A stretch of DNA of 64,000 nucleotides, taken from NCBI GenBank assembly GCA_947457395.1, contig CANGVA010000005.1, positions 62,001-126,000 on the forward strand. The letters run 5' to 3'. Every line of letters starts with the position of its first letter. Positions within the stretch are counted from its first letter, which is position 1. Positions 35,357-44,360 of the stretch are shown in pieces. The notes under the pieces were generated by a model, which was not told where the DNA came from, searched no databases, and saw only the letters and a program-made list of their open reading frames with translations. Source of the stretch: Bacteroidota bacterium (GTDB taxonomy: Bacteria > Bacteroidota > Bacteroidia > UKL13-3). The position numbers and the translations under genes were made by a program.

Positions 35357-35391
35357 CTAAAAGGCAGGCTCAGAAGGGTCTGCCTTTTTAT
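35357..35391 (+). terminator. Terminator after rny
   Basis: AAAAGGCAGGCTC, AGAA loop, GGGTCTGCCTTTTTATTTTT; about ten base pairs with two G-T pairs, followed by a T-run, beginning 20 bp after the rny stop. Confidence 0.85.
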
Positions 35392-35485
35392 TTTTAAGTC
35401 TTTTTAATGATATCTTTTTTACAATTGTTCAACCAATTACTGTAAAAAGTGTTATAATATTGTAATAGTCAAATAATAGCAACCA

Positions 35486-37855
35486 CTGAGAAAAATCATT
35501 TCCATATGCCTGATATTGCTTTACCAAGCTAATGTAAACGCTACCCATATTGTAGGAGGAGCATTTTCATTAAGGTGGATTAGTGGCAACCAATATGAAC
35601 TTACCATGAAGGTGCTAAGAGACTGTATTAATGGAAGAGCTGACTTTGACCAACCGGCATCGGTTGCCATATTTGATAAGGCTACCCATCAGCGGAAAGC
35701 TTCATACTCTATGAATTTGATTGGTCCAGCACAGCAACTTAACTTTTTTGGACCCAATTGCTCAGATTTGCCAAATACTTGTACTGAGGTTGGCACATAC
35801 CGCACCAGTATAATGCTCTCGCCTGCTCTGTTTAATAATAATGCAGGTTATTATTTTGCCTATGAGCGTTGCTGCCGTAACAACATTATACAAAATATAG
35901 TGGCACCCGAAGATGCTTCTATTACATTGTATATGGAAATACCACCCCCGCAATTTATTAAAAACTCTACCCCCTACTTTACCAATAACCCCAACACGTT
36001 TCTTTGTGTTAACAACAGCTTTGCCTATAACCTTAATTATAAGGATGATGATGGAGACTCACTGGTTTACTCTCTGGTAACGCCAATCAATGGTTTTGCA
36101 AACAAGGATGTGCCACAACCGGCATTACCTGCCTCAGGTCCCTATCCTAATATTACATGGCTACCCGGTTACAGCGCAGTTAATGCTATTCAAGGCAACC
36201 CACCCCTAACCATTAACTCAAAAACAGGCGAAATATCAGTAAACCCAACCACACCTGGTGTGCACGTAGCAGCCATAAGAGTTGAGGAATACAGATTTGG
36301 TAAAAAACTGGGGGAAGTAAGGCTGGAACTTCAATTTTTTGTAACTACCTGTAAGATAAACCCAGTGCCTGTAATAAGACTTGCTGATGAATTTGGCAGA
36401 CCTGTACCATTTAATTCCGAAATTGAAATTCCCGGGCAGTTGTGTTTTGATATTATCTCAAGTGATCCAGAGGATTCTTTGGAGATGACAATTTCAGGCA
36501 GTTGGTTGGATTCTAATGCCGCCTTTATGCCAAAGGTTGTGTCCAAAACCACCAAAGATTTGAAAGAGGTGAAAACAAGATTCTGCTGGCAAACCGGTTG
36601 TGATCTGGATGGTGTAACTAAGACTTTTACCATAAACGTTAAGGATAATGGTTGCCCAATTCCTAAAACCAACACAGCCACATTTACTGTAAAAATAAAA
36701 CCCATGCCTTTGGTGTATAGTACCGATTTACTCTGCATGTTTTTTCAGAACAATGCCAGTACCAGGGTTTATTTCGGAGATACAGCAAGTAAAAATCCCA
36801 ATTTCAGCCACTATGCTTTTTACCGCGCCATAGGAAGCGGACCATTTGAAAAAATTGACTCATTGTATGCGCCATTTAGTGACTCTTATCTGGATGCCAA
36901 TACACCCAACTATCGCAATATCAATTACCGCTACATGATGCGGGCAGTCAATAAATGTAGCAAAGAAGGCATCACATCCGATACCTTAGGCACGCTTGAA
37001 CAACTTATTGCAGAACCAAGGCAGCAAAGACTTATTACTGCAACCGTAGAGGAAAACAAACGTGTTAAAATCATCTGGCCTCAAACACCGGAAAAAGATT
37101 TCGCCATGTATTATCTCTACAAAACAGTAAATGGCGATACATCATACAAATTAATTCAAGCGTTTAATCAAATAGATGATACCACGTATACAGATGAGGC
37201 AGTGAATGTGCAGGAAAAATCATACTGTTATCACCTGATGATGCGTGATACCTGTGATAATTTTAGCGAAACCGGTAAACCAGCTTGTACTATTTTGCTT
37301 ACAGGCAAATCAATTCCATTTGAACATCATATAGAATGGACTCCTTATAATTATTGGGCAAACGGAACCAAGAATTATGATATACTAAGGCAGGACCAGC
37401 AGAATACAATGCAACCTAGATATGCAGAGCCTCCCGCCAAACTCAGATTGAAGGATGATAAACTTAATAAAAAGTCAGGCATTTATCAATATATAGTGGT
37501 TGCACAGGAGCAAGAAGGTGACGCAGGTCCTTATTTTGGTGCTAGCAGTTTCTCTAATGAAATTACCCTTATTCAATCTCCCCTGCTGCATGTTCCAAAT
37601 GCGTTTACTGCGAACTTTGACGGACTGAATGATGAATGGGGAATTAGAGATGTATTTGTAAAAGATTATCATCTAAGGGTATACAACAGGTGGGGACAAC
37701 TTATTTTTGAAACTACTGATAAGGATAAGCAGTGGAAAGGCGAATCTGACAACTCAAATACCAACCAATCAGATGTTTATGTCTATCTGGTTACTTATAC
37801 AGGTTGGGATGGTAGCAGTAAAACCCTCAGGGGTAATGTTACAGTAATCAGATAA
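35486..37855 (+). CDS. T9SS type B (gliding-motility C-terminal) surface protein
   Basis: A large secreted protein of about 789 residues. The ORF usually called begins at a TTG (35516), but the same frame is open back to 35480, and reading from a CTG at 35486 gives a full signal peptide: R, K, K-free hydrophobic core IISICLILLY, cleavage near VNA before THIVGG. No in-frame ATG or GTG exists there, so a CTG or ATT start, or a point mutation or sequencing error of ATG, is needed. The body has Ig-like and Fn3-like sections with GETGXISVNPTTPG-type strands. The last 90 residues (from HVPNAFTANFDGLNDEWGI, through VYNRWGQLIFE) are the gliding-motility-associated C-terminal domain used by type B T9SS cargo. 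Confidence 0.85.
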   Translation: MRKIISICLILLYQANVNATHIVGGAFSLRWISGNQYELTMKVLRDCINGRADFDQPASVAIFDKATHQRKASYSMNLIGPAQQLNFFGPNCSDLPNTCTEVGTYRTSIMLSPALFNNNAGYYFAYERCCRNNIIQNIVAPEDASITLYMEIPPPQFIKNSTPYFTNNPNTFLCVNNSFAYNLNYKDDDGDSLVYSLVTPINGFANKDVPQPALPASGPYPNITWLPGYSAVNAIQGNPPLTINSKTGEISVNPTTPGVHVAAIRVEEYRFGKKLGEVRLELQFFVTTCKINPVPVIRLADEFGRPVPFNSEIEIPGQLCFDIISSDPEDSLEMTISGSWLDSNAAFMPKVVSKTTKDLKEVKTRFCWQTGCDLDGVTKTFTINVKDNGCPIPKTNTATFTVKIKPMPLVYSTDLLCMFFQNNASTRVYFGDTASKNPNFSHYAFYRAIGSGPFEKIDSLYAPFSDSYLDANTPNYRNINYRYMMRAVNKCSKEGITSDTLGTLEQLIAEPRQQRLITATVEENKRVKIIWPQTPEKDFAMYYLYKTVNGDTSYKLIQAFNQIDDTTYTDEAVNVQEKSYCYHLMMRDTCDNFSETGKPACTILLTGKSIPFEHHIEWTPYNYWANGTKNYDILRQDQQNTMQPRYAEPPAKLRLKDDKLNKKSGIYQYIVVAQEQEGDAGPYFGASSFSNEITLIQSPLLHVPNAFTANFDGLNDEWGIRDVFVKDYHLRVYNRWGQLIFETTDKDKQWKGESDNSNTNQSDVYVYLVTYTGWDGSSKTLRGNVTVIR

Positions 37856-38085
37856 TCAGTATATTACATTTTCATTTTAACATGTTATTGAGATAAGGCG
37901 CACATGGCCCTGTTAGTAACTACCAGCTTTCCCACAAACTCTTAACAATCTTTGCTTAAATGTGCAAAACAAGTTAATGAAGCCTCCGAAAATGTTGGGA
38001 ATTAAAGGCTGACTAAAAATACCAGGAACGTTTTAGGTATATTATTTTTACAAAATCAGTTAAAAAATCTTTTCATTGATTATCA

Positions 38086-38093
38086 TATATTTA
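38086..38093 (+). promoter_or_regulatory. Possible -7 box of the 38114 gene (TATATTTA)
   Basis: TATATTTA is one base off TAnnTTTG and ends 20 bp before the ATG. No matching upstream box was seen, so this is weak. Confidence 0.25.
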
Positions 38094-38113
38094 CATCTAA
38101 ACAAACATTACAA

Positions 38114-38443
38114 ATGGCAGAAAAAGTAACCCTCGTAGCTAAAAGAAAAAGCATTCAAATAGCGTTTGATTACTGCATGGATCACAAAATACCCTTTGCA
38201 GTAAGCCCTAGGGGAATTTCCCCTGATGAATTTGAAATAGACCTGACAATCAGCGAAATAAAACAAGCTGTAGCTTTGGGTATGTTTGCAAAAGACGCTA
38301 AATTTGAAATCTTCGGTTTGGGCGAAATGGCAAAGCTTAAAACACCATTAAACACTGGTAGAAAAGCTGATGTGAAATTGAACGGAAACACAGCTGAGTT
38401 GGTAGGAACAGAATCTTCCGCGAATGCCCTTCTGAATTTTTAA
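38114..38443 (+). CDS. Small protein of unknown function
   Basis: A 109-residue protein without signal peptide. It reads as a small alpha/beta domain with DFEIDLTISE-like and KFEIFGLGEMAKL segments and an Ala/Asn/Ser-rich C-terminus. I do not recognise it; I can only say it is compact and codon use resembles its neighbours. It is a single gene with its own upstream region and a strong bidirectional hairpin terminator 59 bp after its stop. Confidence 0.75.
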   Translation: MAEKVTLVAKRKSIQIAFDYCMDHKIPFAVSPRGISPDEFEIDLTISEIKQAVALGMFAKDAKFEIFGLGEMAKLKTPLNTGRKADVKLNGNTAELVGTESSANALLNF

Positions 38444-38501
38444 TTGTTGAAAAACAGCGCAACCGTTTTTGAAGTTGCCATGTTTTTTTTTGATTGATTA
38501 C

Positions 38502-38533
38502 GCAAAAATGCCCCGCTTGTCGGGGCGTTTTTG
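38502..38533. terminator. Bidirectional terminator between 38114 and 38534 genes
   Basis: GCCCCG (38510-38515), CTTGT loop, CGGGGC (38521-38526), flanked by A-run and T-run. It suits both convergent genes; the minus-strand gene stops directly at its right edge. Confidence 0.9.
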
Positions 38534-38812
38534 TTAGATTATTTTCAGCACACAATTTACTGGAATTGTAACCCCTCCTTTAAAAACCACTTGCTCATCA
38601 GTGACAGCCCAAATAGTAGTTTCAACAAATTTAATTCCTGTATCAGCCATAAAGTAAACAGTAGATTTTGCCTTTTCTATATTGCCTACTTTCATTGCTT
38701 CTTCTAAATCTATTTTGCGCTGCTGCCGTTGTTCAGCATGATCAAGCACATCGAACGAAACAAACTTAATTCCCGGAATTTCTTCTTTGTTAACTTTTAG
38801 TGCATTTTCCAT
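38534..38812 (-). CDS. Small protein of unknown function
   Basis: A 92-residue soluble protein of mixed helix and strand: ALKVNKEEIPGIKFVSFDVLDH, a basic helix (EQRQQRKIDLEEAM), then strands ending GVTIPVNCVLKII. The C-terminal half resembles a small beta-barrel-like fold in which residues alternate, but no family name can be supported. I use the ATG at 38812; the GTG one codon earlier is also possible. It ends at the bidirectional terminator and lies head to head with the SprT-like gene across 47 bp. Confidence 0.75.
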   Translation of the reverse strand: MENALKVNKEEIPGIKFVSFDVLDHAEQRQQRKIDLEEAMKVGNIEKAKSTVYFMADTGIKFVETTIWAVTDEQVVFKGGVTIPVNCVLKII

Positions 38813-38859
38813 CACATAATTTTTATGACAAGTTATAAAAAAAATGTTTCATTGCCTAA

Positions 38860-39534
38860 GTGAAGCACCCATCACTCATATTAGGAGAACTTTCAGACGC
38901 ACAACAGTCGCATAAACATAAACTGATGATGGTTCTGAGAAAATATCTACCCAATAGATCTGTTGAATACTGCAGCGAACTAATTATGTATTATAAACTG
39001 CATTTGCATATTGAAGTTGAGAGACAAGATCGCCTTGGTGACTATAGCCCGCATTTAGGTAAAGGCAATAGAATTAGCATTAACCACAACTTAAATCCAT
39101 ATGACTTTCTAATTACTTTTATTCATGAGTTAGCCCACCATGTTGCATACAAGAGGTATGGTGCCAAACACCAACCCCATGGCGCAGAATGGAAACAAGC
39201 TTATAAAGATTGCATGAGGCCTTTTCTAATGCATAGTATATTCCCGTCAGATATTTCGGGTCCACTTACCAAACATATGCATTATCCGCGTTATACACAT
39301 ACCACAGATGTTGTATTAATGAAAGCATTAATGAAATACGACCGTGATAAGTTTGTATTACTAGAACACTTGCCTGAAGGCGCAATTTTTAAGTTACGTA
39401 AAAATGGTAGAATACATTTAAAGAAAGGGAAACCGGTAAAAGACTACTTTCTCTGCACAGATATCGCTAAGGGAACACGATATAAAGTTTTTTCAGTAGC
39501 AAAAATATTTCCGACAATATCACTTAAAACGTAA
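38860..39534 (+). CDS. SprT-like zinc-metalloprotease domain protein
   Basis: A 224-residue protein with the zinc-binding HExxH motif in FIHELAHHVAYKRYG and a downstream His in QPHGAEWKQAY that completes the metal site. That, and the KLHIEVERQDRLGDYSPHLGKGNRISIN segment, fit the SprT/SprT-like (DUF-SprT) group. The start is GTG at 38860; no in-frame ATG lies upstream. Bacterial SprT functions are poorly known, and eukaryotic relatives (Spartan) cleave DNA-protein crosslinks. The 3' end overlaps the convergent M28 peptidase by 11 bp. Confidence 0.85.
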   Translation: MKHPSLILGELSDAQQSHKHKLMMVLRKYLPNRSVEYCSELIMYYKLHLHIEVERQDRLGDYSPHLGKGNRISINHNLNPYDFLITFIHELAHHVAYKRYGAKHQPHGAEWKQAYKDCMRPFLMHSIFPSDISGPLTKHMHYPRYTHTTDVVLMKALMKYDRDKFVLLEHLPEGAIFKLRKNGRIHLKKGKPVKDYFLCTDIAKGTRYKVFSVAKIFPTISLKT

Positions 39535-40795
39535 TATTTACCTGCTCTTCTTTGCCATCCCTAATAAAAATTAGCATAGCTGTTTCTCCTTTAGCAAACT
39601 TACTCAGGGCTTTCATATAGGTTTGCATATCCTTTAGCTCAATATCTCCTAGTTTTATCAATACATCCCCTCTTTTTATTCCTGCATTAGCAGCCGGTTT
39701 ACCCTGTGTTACGCCATCAATCTTAACACCTTTACCCTCAAAAAGGTAATCGGGCATAATACCCAGTGTAACTTTAAATGAAACCCTAGCTGTGCTGTCT
39801 TCCTTGGTTGGTGTAAAAACCAGCTTTGGCTCCTTATCCAGTTTACCAATGAGGCTGTATATGTGCTTTATTACTGATAGCTCGCCTTTATAATTAATTT
39901 TGCCCTCATCATCAGAAGGTTTATGATAATCGTAATGTGTACCTGTAAAGTAATGCAGGGCCGGCACGTTAATATAATAAAAGGATGTATGGTCTGATGA
40001 GCCTGTGCCAGATTCCGTGTACTTAACCTTGAGTGAATCGATTTGAATAGATTCCATAACCTTACCCCAGACAGGAGATGTACCTGTGCCACTTATGGCA
40101 AAACTCTGTTTAGCTGTATCAAGTCTTCCAAGCATATCCATATTTACCATATAATTAAACTGCACTTTACTTACTGTCGGATTCTTGGTGAAATAATTTG
40201 ACCCCAATAAACCTTCCTCTTCTCCGCTAAAGGCAATAAATAAATAATTATTGCCTTTATAATTGGATTGTTTTAATAAAAAACAAAGTTCAATAAGTGC
40301 AGCCGTACCGCTGGCATTATCATCTGCACCATTGTGTATCATGGGCTTTTCCCTATTATTTTCTGCCTTGTAGGTAGAACCACCGTATTCGTTATATCCC
40401 AGATGGTCGTAATGGGCACCAATTACAACCGTTTTATCTGCTCCATTATCAATATAGGCTACAACATTATGCCCGTTAATAACCAAACCACTGGTATCGG
40501 TCGAAGAAGCGTGCGGATTCTTCAGATTTCTTTTGATGCTAAAAGGTTGTAAATAGCCCTTTGTACCCTTTGGAGCCGCACCATAATTTTTATAACATTT
40601 AATTATGTATCGATATGCTTTTTTTTCCCCTTTGCTCCCAACAAGCCTTCCCTCAAGTTTATCACTAGATAAGTAGCTTATATGCTTTTTAAGCCTGCTA
40701 ATCATCAATTCATCTGAAACAGGTAATTGCTGTGCCTGTAAGGAAAAGGAATACAGAAACACCACAGCATAAAAATTAAGTAAAAATAATCTCAT
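39524..40795 (-). CDS. M28-family aminopeptidase with C-terminal PDZ domain
   Basis: A 423-residue exported peptidase (signal peptide RLFLLNFYAVVFLYSFSLQAQ). The M28 zinc ligands appear in GAHYDHLG, NGADDNASGTAA, SGEEEGLLGS, NMDMLGR and HYFTGTHYDYHKPSDD, so a co-catalytic di-zinc site is intact. After about residue 330 a PDZ domain follows (GVTQGKPAANAGIKRGDVLIKLGDIELKDM), which is a fusion commonly seen in Bacteroidota aminopeptidases. It likely trims peptides in the periplasm or on the cell surface. It overlaps the TauE/SafE stop by 20 bp and is probably cotranscribed with it. Confidence 0.9.
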   Translation of the reverse strand: MRLFLLNFYAVVFLYSFSLQAQQLPVSDELMISRLKKHISYLSSDKLEGRLVGSKGEKKAYRYIIKCYKNYGAAPKGTKGYLQPFSIKRNLKNPHASSTDTSGLVINGHNVVAYIDNGADKTVVIGAHYDHLGYNEYGGSTYKAENNREKPMIHNGADDNASGTAALIELCFLLKQSNYKGNNYLFIAFSGEEEGLLGSNYFTKNPTVSKVQFNYMVNMDMLGRLDTAKQSFAISGTGTSPVWGKVMESIQIDSLKVKYTESGTGSSDHTSFYYINVPALHYFTGTHYDYHKPSDDEGKINYKGELSVIKHIYSLIGKLDKEPKLVFTPTKEDSTARVSFKVTLGIMPDYLFEGKGVKIDGVTQGKPAANAGIKRGDVLIKLGDIELKDMQTYMKALSKFAKGETAMLIFIRDGKEEQVNITF

Positions 40796-41603
40796 ATAAT
40801 GTTTTAAAGAAAATGAATGATACTAACAATGCAAAAACATAACGCAGCATGAAAGGATTGGTTTTATGTGATATGCGCACGCCTACGGGAGTTGCAAGAA
40901 AAGCACCGGTAACCAATGGAGCAACAACGGGTAATATAATATAGCCAATCTGCCAAGAGTGAACCTGGGTAGCATCAGAACCGGAAAGGCTATATAAACC
41001 TACACAAAACGCAAAGAGCGGAATAACACCATTTGAGATAGAACTTGCTTTTTTAAATGACTGCTTTAAAATATCAGTAAATACGGGCGTCATGATTACA
41101 CCACCACCCAAACCGGTTAATGCAGTAATAAATCCTGCAAACATACCTGTAATTCTGTATGGCCATAAAACAGAAGTAGTATTATCTGCTGTACCATTGT
41201 TATTAGTTTTCTTTAAAAACAGCCTTGAGGCAATAATCAACAACATACATGCAAATACAAACCTGAATACCTCTCTTGAATACCATGTTCCATTGCGAAT
41301 GAGCCAAGTTAGTAACAAAGCACTTATTACACCGGGAATGGCTGTATGTATAATTTCCTTTGGATAAAAGTTTCCACTCTTATATTGATGGTAGCTTGCC
41401 ACCCCACCGGAAAAGATGATGGTAAATAATGAATTAGCTAGTATTCCTTTTACCAGAGCCTCATCATGCAAACCCATTTTATAAAGGAAATAATCAAGAA
41501 TTGGAATATAAACAATGCCACCGCCTACACCCAACAGCCCTGAGATAAAGCCACCAATTGACCCGAGCGTAAGAATTATAAGAATGTCTGTTAGTGTAAG
41601 CAT
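40776..41603 (-). CDS. TauE/SafE family permease
   Basis: A 275-residue integral membrane protein with about eight hydrophobic segments. The N-terminal GGFISGLLGVGGGIVYIPIL and the second-half repeat GFITALTGLGGGVIMTPVF are the duplicated LG(V/L)GGG motifs of the family. Members transport sulfite, sulfoacetate or other organic anions; the substrate here is unknown. It follows the S41 protease gene by 66 bp on the same strand and precedes the M28 peptidase by overlap. Confidence 0.9.
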   Translation of the reverse strand: MLTLTDILIILTLGSIGGFISGLLGVGGGIVYIPILDYFLYKMGLHDEALVKGILANSLFTIIFSGGVASYHQYKSGNFYPKEIIHTAIPGVISALLLTWLIRNGTWYSREVFRFVFACMLLIIASRLFLKKTNNNGTADNTTSVLWPYRITGMFAGFITALTGLGGGVIMTPVFTDILKQSFKKASSISNGVIPLFAFCVGLYSLSGSDATQVHSWQIGYIILPVVAPLVTGAFLATPVGVRISHKTNPFMLRYVFALLVSFIFFKTLYEIIFT

Positions 41604-41669
41604 TTTATTAATCGAGTGCTGATAAATCCATTTTATAAACCTGGGCCATTTGAAACACGCTTGCTTGCA

Positions 41670-43343
41670 TTACTTTCTTGTTGTAGGTTTAAGCAATGTC
41701 TGATACATTTCTGCATCGTTAAGCACCTTCAAGGCCTCCTGAACATCTTCATCATGGGCAAAGGATGCCTCATATCTTGCCTTTTGAAAATAATATCTCC
41801 GTGTGATTTCTTCTTCCAGTAGATCAATTATTTCAGCCTTGTTTTTTTCTATATCAGATTCCTTATCATGTCTTAGCTTTTCTTTAAGCTGCTCATAGGT
41901 AGAAGCAATTGCATCAAAGTATTTCTCCTCGCGGGCTTTTTTCTTCAAGTCTTCCAATGCCTTTTCAGACTCAGTGCTATACCCGTAATCCTTATCTGAA
42001 ACAAATTTTTTAAAATCATTAAACTCAACTTCACTTAATTTAAATTCTTTTGCTGCAGCAATCTTTTCATTTTTGCTACGATAGATTGTGGCAAAATCAA
42101 AAATCAGTTGCCTGCTAAGCAGGCTCTCTGCGATTTTAGATAATGCAATTTGACCTACCACCACATCCGGATCTACACCACCACCATCATATACCTTGCG
42201 GCCATTACGTGTTTTAAACTCCTTTTTTAGGGAATCAGGTACACTACCTACACTGCCATCTTCATTCCGATGCGAATAATCCAATGCCTGTATGCATCGA
42301 CCGGAGGGTGTATAATATTTAGCTGTTGTAACTTTAAGCTGCGTATTGTATGAAAGTGGGCGGGTGCTTTGCACCAATCCTTTGCCAAATGTCTTTTGAC
42401 CAATAACTACCCCCCTGTCTAAATCCTGGATGCTTCCGGATACGATTTCGGAGGCTGATGCAGAGCCCCGGTTGGTTAAAACAACCATAGGAATTTCAGT
42501 ATCAATTGCAGGGTTCAGGGTGCGATAAATTTTATCCCATTCCTTCACTTTACCTTTGGTACTTACCACTTCCTGCCCTTGCGGAACAAATACATTTACA
42601 ATATTTACTGCTTCGTGCAATAAACCACCCGGATTTCCTCTTACATCTAGTATCACACTTTTTAATGCAGGATTTTTCTTCAACTCAACCAAAGCATCCT
42701 TTACCTCCTTCCCAGCATCATTAGTAAAAGACTGCAACTTTATGTAACCAGTTTCATTATTAATCATCCCAAAATAAGGAACATTTTTTACATGTATTTC
42801 CTCACGTGTAATTACTTTCTCCATTTCACCTGACCCCTCTCTTTTTATTTTTAATTTAACCTTGGTTCCCGGCTGACCTTTCAATAATTTACTGATATCA
42901 GAAGTGGTTTTGTTTTTCGTTGATTTACCCTCTATCTCAATAATTGCATCTCCTGCTCTCAAATCCTCTTTCTGTGCCGGGAAACCCTCATATGGATCAG
43001 TGATAACAACGTAATCTCCTTTCTGACCAACTTGAGCACCAATTCCTCCATACTGACCTGTCATTTGAAATCGAAAATCTTCAATCTCAGATTCTGAAAT
43101 ATAGTTGGTGTAAGGGTCAAGAGAATTTAGCATTTCATCAACTGCCTTGCGCATTAGTTTTCCAACATCTACCTCATCTACATAATAGGTATTGATTTCT
43201 CTGAATAAGGTTGCAAAAATGTCGAGGTTCTTTGAAATCTCGAAATAGTTGGTTCCATTGTTAGAAAAAGAAAATAAGGTTAGCAATCCTATCGCGATCA
43301 CCAGATAATACCAACGAATTTTTTTCCTTAAACGATTAAGCAT
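41670..43343 (-). CDS. S41 family C-terminal processing protease
   Basis: A 557-residue protease. A membrane anchor or uncleaved signal (RWYYLVIAIGLLTLF) leads to a PDZ domain (GGIGAQVGQKGDYVVITDPYEGFPAQ...DAIIEI) and the S41 catalytic domain: the serine in TNRGSASASEIV and the lysine in VIGQKTFGKGLVQS form the Ser/Lys dyad. It cleaves C-terminal tails in the periplasm. After about residue 420 it has a long helical C-terminal extension typical of Bacteroidota CtpA-type enzymes. It lies 86 bp downstream of yidD on the same strand. Confidence 0.93.
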   Translation of the reverse strand: MLNRLRKKIRWYYLVIAIGLLTLFSFSNNGTNYFEISKNLDIFATLFREINTYYVDEVDVGKLMRKAVDEMLNSLDPYTNYISESEIEDFRFQMTGQYGGIGAQVGQKGDYVVITDPYEGFPAQKEDLRAGDAIIEIEGKSTKNKTTSDISKLLKGQPGTKVKLKIKREGSGEMEKVITREEIHVKNVPYFGMINNETGYIKLQSFTNDAGKEVKDALVELKKNPALKSVILDVRGNPGGLLHEAVNIVNVFVPQGQEVVSTKGKVKEWDKIYRTLNPAIDTEIPMVVLTNRGSASASEIVSGSIQDLDRGVVIGQKTFGKGLVQSTRPLSYNTQLKVTTAKYYTPSGRCIQALDYSHRNEDGSVGSVPDSLKKEFKTRNGRKVYDGGGVDPDVVVGQIALSKIAESLLSRQLIFDFATIYRSKNEKIAAAKEFKLSEVEFNDFKKFVSDKDYGYSTESEKALEDLKKKAREEKYFDAIASTYEQLKEKLRHDKESDIEKNKAEIIDLLEEEITRRYYFQKARYEASFAHDEDVQEALKVLNDAEMYQTLLKPTTRK

Positions 43344-43429
43344 ATATTAATAACTAAAATTAAAATCGAAAATACAGATAGTTTTAATAAACCTTGATAC
43401 CAATTATAAAAACCGAATATTTGAACACG

Positions 43430-43657
43430 TTATTTTAACGGATCATATCCGCTTCCGCCCCAGGGATGACATTTGGATAACCGTTTGGCTGCAAGTAAGA
43501 TTCCTTTAAATACACCATATTTTTGAATAGCTTCCTCCGCATACTGAGAGCAGGTAGGCGTATAACGACATGCATTTGGAAGCATGGGTGATATAACTGC
43601 CTTATAAAATCTGATTAGCAGCAGAAAAGGTAGTTGTATGAATTTTTGAAAGCTCAT
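43430..43657 (-). CDS. yidD: Membrane protein insertion efficiency factor YidD
   Basis: A 75-residue membrane-associated protein matching Yid[30 protein letters not shown] and the C-terminal [12 protein letters not shown]. It aids YidC insertion in the inner membrane. The ATG at 43657 places its start 56 bp inside the 3' end of rnpA, a typical overlap for this gene pair. rpmH, rnpA and yidD form one minus-strand unit. Confidence 0.95.
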   Translation of the reverse strand: MSFQKFIQLPFLLLIRFYKAVISPMLPNACRYTPTCSQYAEEAIQKYGVFKGILLAAKRLSKCHPWGGSGYDPLK

Positions 43658-44039
43658 TGGCCAACTGAATGATAGATTGCTTAAAAATGGGCAGTTGTTT
43701 TGTATAATCCAACTCAGCCTTAGCCTGAAAAGAAATCATTAATGCAAACCGCTGAGGTTTACCTTGCAAGGCCTCATAGAGTAGATGTTTGTGAATTCTG
43801 TAAAGCTCACGTAACTGGCGCTTTATTCTGTTACGCTGGGTTGATTTAGGAAAATTCTTGCGGGATACCGTTATAAGCACCTGTATAGGGAAAGGTCCTT
43901 CAATTGGTGCTGTTGCATATATGAAACGAAAAGGAAACCGAACTAAAGAACGGTTTCCTTTCTCAAATAATGTATCAATGATGTTTTTGCGGCACAACCG
44001 CTCATACTTATTGTATGTGTAGGGCGGATGCATGGACAT
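43602..44039 (-). CDS. rnpA: Ribonuclease P protein component
   Basis: A 145-residue basic protein that, with the RNase P RNA, matures tRNA 5' ends. The family pattern is clear: [16 protein letters not shown], then the RNR motif in [19 protein letters not shown]. Length is in the longer range for the family because of an N-terminal extension. It starts 29 bp downstream of rpmH and overlaps yidD. Confidence 0.93.
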   Translation of the reverse strand: MSMHPPYTYNKYERLCRKNIIDTLFEKGNRSLVRFPFRFIYATAPIEGPFPIQVLITVSRKNFPKSTQRNRIKRQLRELYRIHKHLLYEALQGKPQRFALMISFQAKAELDYTKQLPIFKQSIIQLANELSKIHTTTFSAANQIL

Positions 44040-44068
44040 CAGTGCATAACAGGCCGGAGCCGAAATAT

Positions 44069-44230
44069 TTACTTTTTGTGGCGTTTTTCGTCAGAAACAG
44101 TCAGTTTCTTTCTTCCTCTTGCCCTGCGGGCAGCAATAACCTTACGACCAGCTTCTGTGGCCATTCTTTCACGAAAACCGTGCTTATTTCTTCTTTTTCT
44201 GATCGAAGGGTTGAATGTTCTCTTTGTCAT
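44069..44230 (-). CDS. rpmH: 50S ribosomal protein L34
   Basis: A 53-residue Arg/Lys-rich protein, too short for many ORF lists. On the minus strand ATG at 44230 gives [18 protein letters not shown], then [20 protein letters not shown], a classical L34 sequence; stop TAA at 44069-44071. It assembles into the large ribosomal subunit. A consensus promoter is 24-52 bp upstream, and rnpA begins 29 bp downstream. No dnaA box cluster is seen near, so the usual origin neighbourhood is not present in this window. Confidence 0.98.
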   Translation of the reverse strand: MTKRTFNPSIRKRRNKHGFRERMATEAGRKVIAARRARGRKKLTVSDEKRHKK

Positions 44231-44253
44231 AACAATTCAAAATTAAAGGACGG

Positions 44254-44282
44254 CAAATGTAGCGTCTTTCTATTAAATACAA
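44254..44282 (-). promoter_or_regulatory. rpmH promoter
   Basis: Minus strand: TTTG (44283-44280), 18-bp spacer measured from the TTG, TACATTTG (44261-44254), an exact TAnnTTTG, 23 bp before the ATG. Confidence 0.72.
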
Positions 44283-44306
44283 AAATTCTTTTTGGAGCTG
44301 ATTAAA

Positions 44307-44338
44307 TAAAAAAGAGTGCCTTTGTAGGCACTCTTTTT
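44307..44338 (-). terminator. Terminator of the small lipoprotein gene
   Basis: AGAGTGCC (44313-44320), 6-nt loop, GGCACTCT (44327-44334), flanked by A-runs and T-runs. It lies 22 bp past the stop of the lipoprotein gene on the minus strand and upstream of rpmH. Confidence 0.88.
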
Positions 44339-44360
44339 AAGCTTCTTGATTAAGAATCAA

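Noticed and set aside
37856-38113. Possible small RNA or tRNA in the spacer after the T9SS type B gene
   Set aside because: No cloverleaf, TTCGA loop or strong stem was found, only AT-rich DNA with a weak -7 box.
43430-44230. Replication origin next to rpmH-rnpA-yidD
   Set aside because: In many bacteria these genes adjoin dnaA, but no dnaA gene or DnaA-box cluster is visible here.
44015-44305. 96-residue plus-strand ORF over rpmH
   Set aside because: It is antisense to the conserved L34 gene, which has a promoter and a family sequence.
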